A DNA stretch of 11,419 nucleotides from positions 1 through 11,419 of the forward strand of contig NZ_JAGTJJ010000126.1 of the NCBI RefSeq assembly GCF_028435365.1, written 5' to 3'. Source of the DNA: Polyangium jinanense. Lineage in GTDB: Bacteria > Myxococcota > Polyangia > Polyangiales > Polyangiaceae. The notes under the pieces were generated by a model. That model ran no database searches and was not told the origin of the DNA. It saw nothing but the letters and a program-made list of their open reading frames with translations. The position numbers and the translations under genes are program-made. Below are positions 1 through 6,031 of the stretch, in pieces; the stretch's first letter is position 1; every line of letters begins with the position of its first letter.

Positions 1-40
1 TGCCAACCAGCGCTGACATCTCAATCGGCAACGGGCCTGT

Positions 41-165
41 TGGAAGAACTGCGCATCGCGCAGTTCTTCCACGAACGGTCCAGGGCTTGCCCTGGTTCGG
101 GTCGAGGGGCGAACAGCCCCCGCGGGGTCCGGGGCAGCGCCCCGGCGCGGCGTCTCCAAGAGACC
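41..165 (+). repeat. Multi-hairpin dispersed repeat, copy 1
   Basis: This is a chain of perfect hairpins. Hairpin A has 14-bp arms at 41-54 and 58-71 around ATC. Hairpin B is CCAGGG-CTTG-CCCTGG at 80-95. Hairpin C is GGGGC-GAACA-GCCCC at 106-120. Hairpin D is CCGGGGC-AGC-GCCCCGG at 129-145. A small GTCTC-CAA-GAGAC hairpin sits at 152-164. The block recurs inverted at 11301-11419: positions 80-151 match it with four differences, and 51-70 match exactly. It is not coding. The open frame running through it into the lipoprotein starts upstream of that gene's signal peptide, so it is not a real N-terminus. The size and palindromic design resemble REP/BIME-type intergenic repeats, but no named family was recognised. 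Confidence 0.85.
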
Positions 166-172
166 CACGCAC

Positions 173-179
173 GAAAGGA
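173..179 (+). promoter_or_regulatory. Ribosome binding site of the four-repeat lipoprotein
   Basis: GAAAGGA ends four bases before the ATG at 184. It supports this start over the upstream ATG at 40, which would place the repeat inside the protein and bury the signal peptide 48 residues in. Confidence 0.6.
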
Positions 180-183
180 TCTC

Positions 184-1872
184 ATGTCCCGCATATTCAC
201 CCTCCTTATAGCATTCGCCTCCGCTGCGTTCGTCCTGGCCATGGGTTGCGTCGGCGGCGACGACGAGGGCCCGATCGACGAGCCGATCGACGCCGACGAG
301 CAGGGCCTCACGGTACCCACGCACCAGTTCGCCAGCTACTACCTGAAGAATGTCCCGACGGTCGACGGGCGCACGCAATGGTCCAGCGTCGTCATCAACA
401 ATCCGAACTCCGTGCCGGCCCATGTCACGTTCACCGTTCACCGCAATGACGGGCTCGGGACGCTCGGGACGATCTCGAAGACGATCCCCGCGGGCGGGTG
501 GTACAACTCCTACGGCGACCCGGCTTGGCTCGGCGTGACCGAGACTGACCCCGTCAATCACCGTACGGTCGGCTGGGTCGAGCTCGAATCCGACGCGGAG
601 GTGGCCGCGAACAACCGGATCGACGTGCGGACGGGTACGACGTTCGACTCCCCGGTTTCGCTCTTCAATGACACTCGGTTCCTGAAATCGCCTTCGACGC
701 GGCTCTTCTCCACGTTCTTTCTGCGAAACTGGCCCACCGGGACCAGCGGCGTCACCCAGTGGACGGACATCACCGTGAACAACCCCAGCACCGCGCCGGC
801 GAACATCGCGGTGCGGGTGCACAAGAGCGACGGCAGCGGAGTACACGCGATCCTGAACCGCACCCTACCCGCGAAGGGCGCGTGGTCGTCCTACGGCGAT
901 CCGGGGTGGCTCGGCATCGCGCCTACCGACCCCGGCAATGGCGGCGCGATTGGCTGGCTGGAGGTGCTATCGGACGCCCCGGTCGTCGCCTCCAGCCGGA
1001 CCGCTCTGCGTAGCGGCAACACCTACAATGCCTCGCCCCTCCTCCTCGACGACGCCGGCTTCGACGCCACGCTCTCCGGGGACCTGCGCGCGCCGCTCTT
1101 CCTCAAGGGCGCGCCGGCGGGCGGTACGATCACGCAATGGTCGCACCCCATCATCGTCAACCCCAACCCGACGCCCGCGACCATCACGGTCTTCGTGCGT
1201 CGGAGCGACGGAGCCTGCCAGGATCTCGCCCAGTTCTCGAGGACGATCCCGGCGATGGGCTTTTGGAATGCCTTCGGCGATGCGAGCTGGGCGAGCGCCA
1301 CGGGCAGCCAGGGCTGGACCGAGATAACTTCGACGCAGGAGGTCTTCGGGATCAACCGGGTGATGTTCCGCAATGGAAGCACGGCGACCTCGCCCTTGAC
1401 ATGGCTCGACGACGAGCCGCTCGCACAGAAGTCCTCGTCGATGCAATTCGCGTCGTTTTACCTCAAGAGATGGCCGAGCACGGCGGGCTATACGCAATGG
1501 ACCGACCTCGTCGTCAACAACCCGGACGCCAAGAACCCGGCCACCATCACCGTACGGATCCGCAAGGTGGATGGCTCCGGCTATCTGACCTCCTTCGAGC
1601 GTCAGATCCCCCGCCGCGGCGTGTGGCGCTCGGCCGAGGATCCCGAGTGGCTATCGATCCCGAACTCGGATCCCGCGAACGGACGCTCGGTCGGCTGGGT
1701 CGAGATCACCTCCACGAGCCCGATCACCGCCCTGAACAGAGTCAACCTGCGGAGCGGCGATACGGCGACCTCGCCCGTCACGCTCTTCGAGGACACCCTG
1801 CTCGATGGCAGCATTTCACTTGGGACGGGTGGTGACACTCCGTCCGATCCCCCGTGCGGCGCGTGCCATTAA
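184..1872 (+). CDS. Lipoprotein with four tandem beta-type repeats and a C-terminal CxxCH
   Basis: The product is 562 residues. Residues 1-21 form a signal peptide ending LAMG-C, so Cys22 is the likely lipidated residue. An acidic Asp/Glu-rich linker follows (about 25-40). Four repeats lie at about 48-163, 174-290, 303-410 and 421-537. Each carries TQW, an NNP-like turn (NPNP in the third), a DG-containing strand, a GDPxWL-like motif (weakest in the third: GDASWA), GW(V/T/L)E, and a closing SP-L-x-D. The alternating polar/hydrophobic pattern suggests beta-sandwich modules exposed at the cell surface or in the periplasm. The family was not recognised and no catalytic motif is evident. The protein ends DPPCGACH, and the last five residues match the CxxCH heme c motif. 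The gene starts just after a structured repeat and converges with the AbfB lipoprotein gene. An adhesive or structural role is only a guess. Confidence 0.85.
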   Translation: MSRIFTLLIAFASAAFVLAMGCVGGDDEGPIDEPIDADEQGLTVPTHQFASYYLKNVPTVDGRTQWSSVVINNPNSVPAHVTFTVHRNDGLGTLGTISKTIPAGGWYNSYGDPAWLGVTETDPVNHRTVGWVELESDAEVAANNRIDVRTGTTFDSPVSLFNDTRFLKSPSTRLFSTFFLRNWPTGTSGVTQWTDITVNNPSTAPANIAVRVHKSDGSGVHAILNRTLPAKGAWSSYGDPGWLGIAPTDPGNGGAIGWLEVLSDAPVVASSRTALRSGNTYNASPLLLDDAGFDATLSGDLRAPLFLKGAPAGGTITQWSHPIIVNPNPTPATITVFVRRSDGACQDLAQFSRTIPAMGFWNAFGDASWASATGSQGWTEITSTQEVFGINRVMFRNGSTATSPLTWLDDEPLAQKSSSMQFASFYLKRWPSTAGYTQWTDLVVNNPDAKNPATITVRIRKVDGSGYLTSFERQIPRRGVWRSAEDPEWLSIPNSDPANGRSVGWVEITSTSPITALNRVNLRSGDTATSPVTLFEDTLLDGSISLGTGGDTPSDPPCGACH

Positions 1873-1909
1873 ATCCTGCCAGTCGCTCCGAACGCGGGCG
1901 GCCCCGTGC

Positions 1910-2000
1910 GCGCGGGCGTTCGCCCTGGCCATGGGCTGCGTCGGCAGCGGCGAGAGCGAGAGCACTTCGATTCCCAATCTCCAACCGAGCCCAGGTGGTC
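1910..2000 (+). pseudogene. Relic of a lipoprotein signal sequence
   Basis: Positions 1916-1949 match 226-259 of the upstream lipoprotein gene at about 31 of 34 bases. They encode AFALAMGCVGSG, against AFVLAMGCVGG in the intact gene. Similarity is lost on both sides. There is no good start codon or ribosome site upstream: the reading frame opens only inside the preceding gene. The frame runs on to 2113, but there it overlaps the end of the AbfB gene on the other strand. It is most likely the remains of a duplicated lipoprotein 5' end. A real short lipoprotein starting at an unusual codon is possible but unlikely. Confidence 0.4.
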
Positions 2001-2037
2001 AGGACGGCCCCCTGCCCTACACCCCGCTCCGCCACGC

Positions 2038-2592
2038 CTACAGCGGATCGACCAACTGGAACGTCGCATCCTCCCTGAACGGTCCGCCCTGGTTTCCGAT
2101 AAAAAAGTGGTAGTTGGCGTGGCGGAGGTAATACCCGGGTAAGTTATACGATTCAAACGACACCCACGGGGTCCCGACACCGGGCTGAATCGAGGGCCTC
2201 ATGCAGAACGTCGCGTCGTTCCGGTAAAGGGAATCGCCGGCATACGGGTGGAGTTTGATGCGGAAGTCTTGATGCCGAAGGTAGTAACCTGGGAAATTGC
2301 TCGATTCGAACGAGTAGCACGCCGTGTTCGCGAGCCCCGGGACGAGGCGGAACGTCGCGTCGGCCCTGTCGAGCCCCGAGCTTATCGTCGTGAGCTCGCC
2401 GAGATAGTTTCTGTGGCGCAGATAATAGCCGCGCAGGTTGTAGGATTCGATCGAAACGAAATCGCCAGTCTCGATTGTCGCCTCGCTCTCCCCCACGTCC
2501 TCCTCGACCTGGGACGCGGAAGCCCCGCAGCCAGCGATGAGCGCACATTGAACGGCAAACCCCGCTACGACGAAATCACACAATTGCACCAC
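2038..2592 (-). CDS. Small lipoprotein with a three-fold AbfB-type beta-trefoil
   Basis: The product is 184 residues and starts at GTG (2592). A full AAGGAGG lies five bases upstream; the next codon is also GTG, with eight-base spacing. The hydrophobic leader ends LIAGC (Cys22), a textbook lipobox, but its n-region has no Lys or Arg, which is unusual. Three repeats follow at about 45-86, 93-133 and 143-182. Each has (S/F)ES, then GYYLRH, then DATF. This is the signature of the AbfB domain (CBM42, known to bind arabinofuranose side chains in fungal arabinofuranosidases). No catalytic domain is attached, so the protein probably binds a carbohydrate or another ligand at the envelope. That role is inferred from the fold. 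The gene converges with the four-repeat lipoprotein gene. Confidence 0.85.
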   Translation of the reverse strand: MVQLCDFVVAGFAVQCALIAGCGASASQVEEDVGESEATIETGDFVSIESYNLRGYYLRHRNYLGELTTISSGLDRADATFRLVPGLANTACYSFESSNFPGYYLRHQDFRIKLHPYAGDSLYRNDATFCMRPSIQPGVGTPWVSFESYNLPGYYLRHANYHFFIGNQGGPFREDATFQLVDPL

Positions 2593-2597
2593 GATTC

Positions 2598-2604
2598 CCT
2601 CCTT
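2598..2604 (-). promoter_or_regulatory. Strong Shine-Dalgarno that fixes a GTG start
   Basis: The minus strand reads AAGGAGG here, five bases before the GTG at 2592. It is the strongest ribosome site in the window and argues against the in-frame ATG at 2724, which would add 44 residues of Arg-rich, non-signal sequence. Confidence 0.8.
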
Positions 2605-2626
2605 CCCTGGTATTTGGGACCCGTGT

Positions 2627-2794
2627 CTACGCGAAGGCAAACATGTCGAGGTGCGCCGCTCGGTCAAGCCCTTCGGAGGCCTTCTGCTCCTCGATCGCCT
2701 CGTCGAGTCGCCCCATCGCGGCAAACGTCATCGCCCGGCTGCTGCGCGCGGCGACCTGGCCCCCACCGCTGAGAAATCGGAAATCCTGGTTTGC
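2627..2794 (-). pseudogene. C-terminal remnant of a TPR-like protein
   Basis: The minus strand is open for 55 codons between a TAA at 2795-2797 and a TAG at 2627-2629. The C-terminal part reads GRLDEAIEEQKASEGLD and ends MFAFA. The GRLDEAIEEQKA stretch looks like the second helix of a tetratricopeptide repeat. The only ATGs lie about 21 and 26 codons in, with no ribosome site. The upstream part of the gene is missing: the sequence above 2795 bears no relation to it. The tail ends 34 bases before the AbfB GTG. Myxobacterial Ser/Thr kinases and TPR proteins often end this way, so this is probably the stump of such a gene. Being too short for certainty, it could be chance. Confidence 0.45.
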
Positions 2795-2952
2795 TTATCC
2801 TAAACGCCGGGCGAGCAGCTCGCCTTGGAGCACATGTTCAGCAGCTTTGCGTCTGTCGTAGGGGAACTCCCGGGGAGCAGAATTGCTGCACCCGTGCGCT
2901 CGGGACGGCCATCTTCGAAGGGCCGGGCCTTCGTTCCCTCGGCGGGCAGGGA
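2795..2952. other. Gene-poor stretch with a possible coding scrap
   Basis: No gene is supported here. A plus-strand frame beginning right after a TAA (2798-2800) reads plausibly for about 20 residues (GEQLALEHMFSSFASVVGEL, 2807-2866) and then degenerates. It may be another relic. It lies between two better-supported remnants, which suggests a region that accumulates broken genes. Confidence 0.25.
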
Positions 2953-3079
2953 TCGGATCGCGATCCGGGTATCAAGTCATCGAAGATGACGAGATCCACG
3001 GCGAGCGCCGCGAGCCGGTCCCGGGGGACGATGGTCACGAGCGGGTACTCCGGGGTGTTGGGGATGGGAACGGGTCAGG
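2953..3079 (-). pseudogene. Truncated, internally deleted copy of the 5436-5951 gene
   Basis: This segment matches 5417-5629 closely, including the shared palindrome cggatcgcgatccg just past the gene's 3' end. On the minus strand it reads TPEYPLVTIVPRDRLAALA and then jumps directly to VDLVIFDD. Compared with the intact gene, 29 codons (87 bases) are missing in frame, corresponding to AKIPAAHD through KTIELG. One extra base near the stop also removes the original termination point. Homology stops at 3079, so the N-terminal two-thirds is absent. The short GC-rich motif at both deletion edges (GCGAG versus GCCGAG) suggests slippage or recombination between micro-repeats. It is a dead direct duplicate, about 2.5 kb from its parent or sister gene. 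Confidence 0.8.
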
Positions 3080-3511
3080 GTCCGCGGCTCCGACACGCCG
3101 GCGCCGTCAACCCTACCGGCTCGGTTCCCATCCGGTCGCCGCCTTCGCCAACCGAGGTGCCCAGCGCGCCGGGGAGGGACCGGGCCCAGGTCCCCGAAGT
3201 GGCGTTCCTTATCGTGGGCGGCGACCTCGATCCCGGTCGGGTGCCAGCGCGTTCGCGCGCGCCCGGTCGCGAGCTAGCCTCGATTCGGTTGTGGACTGAG
3301 AGTCTACAACCGAATCGGGGCGTGAACTCCCAGTCGACAGCTATGTATCGGCGGTGGAGTCGGAGCCGGCGGCGGCGGGCGGTGCATCGGGGAGCTTCAG
3401 GCTGGCACGATGGCTGCCTGGACGGCGCGTGCACGGTTCCATCGAAACGTCTGCCGGAGAATACATGGCATGCTCAGACAACGAGCCCTCGGGCGCGAAG
3501 CACTCGTGACA
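3080..3511. other. 432-base intergenic region with a long hairpin
   Basis: No convincing gene is present on either strand. Long open frames exist but are Arg/Pro/Ser-rich GC artefacts without start signals. The one clear structure is the hairpin at 3278-3320. The region must also hold the promoter of the lipoprotein gene at 3512, but no promoter motif can be assigned by eye. Confidence 0.5.
3278..3320 (+). repeat. Long inverted repeat, 20-bp stem with a 3-base loop
   Basis: The arms at 3278-3297 and 3301-3320 flank GAG. Twelve outer pairs (CGATTCGGTTGT with ACAACCGAATCG) are perfect. The remaining pairs include two that are G-U in plus-strand RNA and would be C-A mismatches in minus-strand RNA, so the fold favours a plus-strand transcript. 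There is no T-run on either side, so it is not a standard intrinsic terminator. It lies about 190 bases before the lipoprotein start at 3512. Confidence 0.8.
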
Positions 3512-4084
3512 ATGCGGTTTCACGTTCTCGTCCTCGTGGCTTGCGTCGCGTTCGTCGGCTGCGGGCCTCCCCCGCCGCCCTTGGCCGCGGAGGACTGCCC
3601 GAGCGCAATGGTGAAGGGGCAGCCCTCGCAGATTACGCTCGTCTCGAGCGCCGAAGGGGTCTCGTTCGAGCCGCCGAAGACCTGTACGGGCTCGTATCCG
3701 GACGCCCCAGAGTATTACATCCGCGTGCACGGCCACGGGACGCGCCGGATCGATTACAGCAAGCGCGATCTGAATGAATGCGACGCCCCCGGCGCCGACC
3801 CCGTGGCGTGCCCGAAGGTGCACTTCATGGCGATTGGCATGTCGGTGCTCGGGGCGATGAAGAAGACGCTCGGGAAGATGAACGCCGATACCCTGGGGCT
3901 CGGGGCCTGCGTCGACTCGAACGCGCCGCTCGACCAGTGGAACATGTCGAGCCGCATCCACGACTTCCGCCACGCCGACGAGGCGCTCCGCGTCATCGAC
4001 GCCGAGCTCCGCCGCTGGAACATCGGTGACGACTGGGGGCTGTCGATCAGCGGGATCGAATGCGAGGTCGAGGTGCAATTGTAG
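3512..4084 (+). CDS. Small lipoprotein of unknown function
   Basis: The product is 190 residues. A hydrophobic leader (MRFHVLVLVACVAFVGC) ends in a lipobox with Cys17, followed by a proline run (residues 19-23) that acts as a linker. The mature part is soluble and contains several cysteines (in ECDAPG, ACPKVH, GACVDS and IECEVE), possibly disulfide-bonded in the envelope. The C-terminal half (LRVIDAELRRWNIGDDWGLSI) looks alpha/beta. The family was not recognised. The ATG at 3512 was chosen because it opens the signal peptide. A GTG two codons upstream is equally possible, and ribosome-site support is weak for both. Codon use is normal for the window, so the gene is probably real. It is transcribed toward the PAS-STAS gene. 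Confidence 0.75.
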   Translation: MRFHVLVLVACVAFVGCGPPPPPLAAEDCPSAMVKGQPSQITLVSSAEGVSFEPPKTCTGSYPDAPEYYIRVHGHGTRRIDYSKRDLNECDAPGADPVACPKVHFMAIGMSVLGAMKKTLGKMNADTLGLGACVDSNAPLDQWNMSSRIHDFRHADEALRVIDAELRRWNIGDDWGLSISGIECEVEVQL

Positions 4085-4119
4085 GCGTGCGATAGGCGGT
4101 GCTCCGGCGCGTACATCGG

Positions 4120-4141
4120 GATGCCGCTTTGGCGGTGCATC
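4120..4141. terminator. Possible bidirectional terminator hairpin
   Basis: GATGCCGC-TTTG-GCGG(tg)CATC forms a stem of about eight pairs with a two-base bulge, between two convergent genes. There is no T-tract on either strand, so it is only a weak candidate. Confidence 0.25.
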
Positions 4142-4185
4142 GGCAGCACGAGAATCCGTTGCCCGAAATAGCCGCTGCGGTGTCC

Positions 4186-5124
4186 TTATTGGGATCTGCC
4201 CGCCGAGCGGAAGGCGCGACGTTTCAGGGCGAAGGCGATGCCTTCCTGGAGGGTGCCGAGCGTGGCGAGCCCGCTGAGGTCTACGCCCATTTCGATGAAC
4301 GTACGCGCGATCGACGGCTGGATCCCCGTGAGCACCGCGGTCGCCCCGAGCAGACGCACCCCCTGGGCCGCCCGCACGAGCGCGTCGGCGACCTGCGTGT
4401 CGACCGCGCGCACGCCCGTGATGTCGAGGATCGCCACCTCCGCGCCATGCTCGGTGATCGCGCGCAGGAGATGCTCGATGATCCGCTGCGCACGCTCCTC
4501 GTCGATGAGGCCGACGATCGGCAGGAGGAGCGCCTGCTCCGCGATGGGCAGGAGCGGGGTGGCGAGCTCGCGGATCGTGGCCTGCTGCGCGGCGATGATG
4601 TCCGCCTGGGCCGCTGCCCGCGCCGCATCGGCAAGCTTTATCGGGGTGATATCGATCGAGACGCCGCCGAGCGCGCCATCCATGCCCTGCATGCCGGCGA
4701 TCGGAAACTTGATGGTGAGATACGTGCGCGTGCCCTCTGGGTGGGGGAGCTCGTCCTCTTTGCGCAAGACATGCCCGGCGGCCATCACCTGCCGGTCAAA
4801 GGCGAGAATGCCCTCGGCGACCTCCGCAGGGAAATTGTCGTAATCGGTCTTCCCTCGCATGCTCCCGGGGATCTGCCCGAAGAAAACATCGTGCTCCTTG
4901 TTTGTCAGAGCTAACCGTCCCTCGGCGTCCTTGACGTACATGACGGCCGGTGTGTTGTCGAGGAAGGCCTGCAGCATCAGCTCGCTGGACTGAAGGTCCG
5001 CAATGCGCTGCTTCTGCACCTCGTTCTCGCGTGACATCTCCTCCATGCGGCGGCGAAGCTCCTGGTTCTCCCGCCGTAGAGCGTCGTTCTCGGCTTGCAG
5101 ATCCTCCTGCGTCGATGTGCTCAT
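4186..5124 (-). CDS. PAS-STAS sensor of the RsbR (stressosome) type
   Basis: The product is 312 residues and starts at the ATG at 5124 with a TAAGGAG four bases upstream. Residues 7-48 are a heptad-rich coiled coil. Residues 50-163 form a PAS domain opening with LQAFLDNTPAVMYVKD and closing GGVSIDIT. A helical linker (164-190) leads to a C-terminal STAS domain (about 190-301) with LPIVGLIDEERAQ, AILDITGV, VDT and LTGIQPSIARTFIEMG. RsbR and RsbS proteins form stressosomes and are phosphorylated in the STAS domain by RsbT. Here Thr243 (in VDT) occupies the position of the phosphorylated Ser/Thr, and Thr275 is a candidate second site. No transmembrane segment is seen, so it is probably cytoplasmic. 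No rsbS, rsbT or phosphatase gene is adjacent. The longer in-frame extension to 5772 overlaps another gene and is not credible. Confidence 0.9.
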   Translation of the reverse strand: MSTSTQEDLQAENDALRRENQELRRRMEEMSRENEVQKQRIADLQSSELMLQAFLDNTPAVMYVKDAEGRLALTNKEHDVFFGQIPGSMRGKTDYDNFPAEVAEGILAFDRQVMAAGHVLRKEDELPHPEGTRTYLTIKFPIAGMQGMDGALGGVSIDITPIKLADAARAAAQADIIAAQQATIRELATPLLPIAEQALLLPIVGLIDEERAQRIIEHLLRAITEHGAEVAILDITGVRAVDTQVADALVRAAQGVRLLGATAVLTGIQPSIARTFIEMGVDLSGLATLGTLQEGIAFALKRRAFRSAGRSQ

Positions 5125-5128
5125 GGTT

Positions 5129-5135
5129 CTCCTTA
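5129..5135 (-). promoter_or_regulatory. Ribosome binding site of the PAS-STAS gene
   Basis: The minus strand reads TAAGGAG, four bases before the ATG at 5124. This settles the start inside a frame that stays open for another 648 bases upstream. Confidence 0.8.
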
Positions 5136-5435
5136 CGCGCTCCTCCCCGACCCCTCCATCCCGGCGGCCGCTCTCGCTTCCGCCCCGCTCACCCAGCGGG
5201 AGCCGTGCGCCCTCGGCGTGCTCCAGGTCCGTGCTCGTGGGCAGCACGGCGAAAGCCGCGGGCGAGGCGCGCCCGCCGCGCGGTTCGCCGCCTGAAACAC
5301 ATCCTCCGGCCGCATGGCCCGAGGAGTATCCGCGGGCGGGGCGAGGCTGTAAAGAGCCAGCGGGAGAGGAAGGGGTCCGGGCGGCGATGCCGTGAGCAGG
5401 ACGAGCACGCCGAGGCTCGGATCGCGATCCGGGTA
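5136..5435. other. Intergenic region between two minus-strand genes
   Basis: About 300 bases with no supported gene; the open frames are low-complexity Pro/Ala/Arg. It contains a GC-rich hairpin (GCGGGCG-AGGCG-CGCCCGC, 5258-5276) and the palindrome cggatcgcgatccg (5418-5431) just past the stop of the 5436-5951 gene. The palindrome also flanks the decayed copy at 2953, so it belongs to the duplicated unit. Neither structure has a T-tract. The PAS-STAS promoter probably lies here. Confidence 0.5.
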
Positions 5436-5951
5436 TCAGTAATCGAAGATGACGAGATCCACGCCGAGCTCGATGGTCTTCGCCACCCAGCCCGTGAGCG
5501 CCTCGATGAACTCGCCGCCCTTGCCGTCGTGCGCAGCGGGGATCTTGGCGGCGAGCGCCGCGAGCCGGTCCCGGGGGATGATGGTCACGAGCGGGTACTC
5601 CGGGGTGTTGGGGATGGGAACGGGCCAGGTTTCGTCGGGGTAGTTGAGGTCCGGGCTGTCGACGTCGTCGATGCCAAAGATCGCCTCCATGCTGCGTACC
5701 TCGTGCTGGAGCAGGGTCCCGAGCGTGTGCATCAGCGCCACCACCGCGTAGCCGTACTGCGACGGACGGCAATCGCCGAGGGCGCCGGCGAGGATTTCAT
5801 CGAGCGCGCCCGTGCTCGGATCGTCGATCGTCGCGAGATACTTGCTGTATCGCGCCGAGAGGACGCGCGCGCGGAGGCTCGCGTCGTTCGAGCCCCATGC
5901 CGCCTTCACCCGATCGATGTCGACGGCGACCGCCGTGGTGTTGGATCCCAT
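5436..5951 (-). CDS. Conserved-looking hypothetical protein, 171 residues
   Basis: The likely start is the ATG at 5951 (MGSNTTAVAVDIDRVKAAWG). The frame stays open to 6071, but the extra 40 residues are Arg-rich and run into the LysR gene. The sequence has a helical N-terminal half (RYSKYLATIDDPSTG, then CRPSQYGYAVVALMHTLG), an acidic turn (DDVDSPDLNYPDETWP) and an alpha/beta end (EYPLVTIIPRDRLAALA to VDLVIFDY). No signal peptide or membrane helix is present, so it is probably cytoplasmic. It is vaguely reminiscent of the DUF7691-type proteins of high-GC bacteria, but this assignment is unverified. A truncated duplicate lies at 2953-3079, so the family has been copied within the region. Ribosome-site support is weak. 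It lies about 80 bases downstream of LysR on the same strand and could be cotranscribed with it. Confidence 0.75.
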   Translation of the reverse strand: MGSNTTAVAVDIDRVKAAWGSNDASLRARVLSARYSKYLATIDDPSTGALDEILAGALGDCRPSQYGYAVVALMHTLGTLLQHEVRSMEAIFGIDDVDSPDLNYPDETWPVPIPNTPEYPLVTIIPRDRLAALAAKIPAAHDGKGGEFIEALTGWVAKTIELGVDLVIFDY

Positions 5952-6031
5952 GCACGGCACATAACACGAATGGAGGGCGGATGGCCTCGTCTGGTCGCCC
6001 TCGGCGTGCGCATCGCGCTGGGCTCGCAACG

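Noticed and set aside
40..183. N-terminal extension of the first lipoprotein starting at ATG 40
   Set aside because: It would translate the hairpin repeat and bury a good signal peptide and ribosome site 48 residues in.
3075..3434. Minus-strand open frame of 119 codons in the gap at 3080-3434
   Set aside because: It is Arg/Pro/Ser-rich, has no ribosome site, runs through the long hairpin and resembles no family.
4099..4914. Long plus-strand open frame opposite the PAS-STAS gene
   Set aside because: It is an antisense shadow of a clearly coding gene; the product is Arg/Asp/Gly-rich with no domain or start signal.
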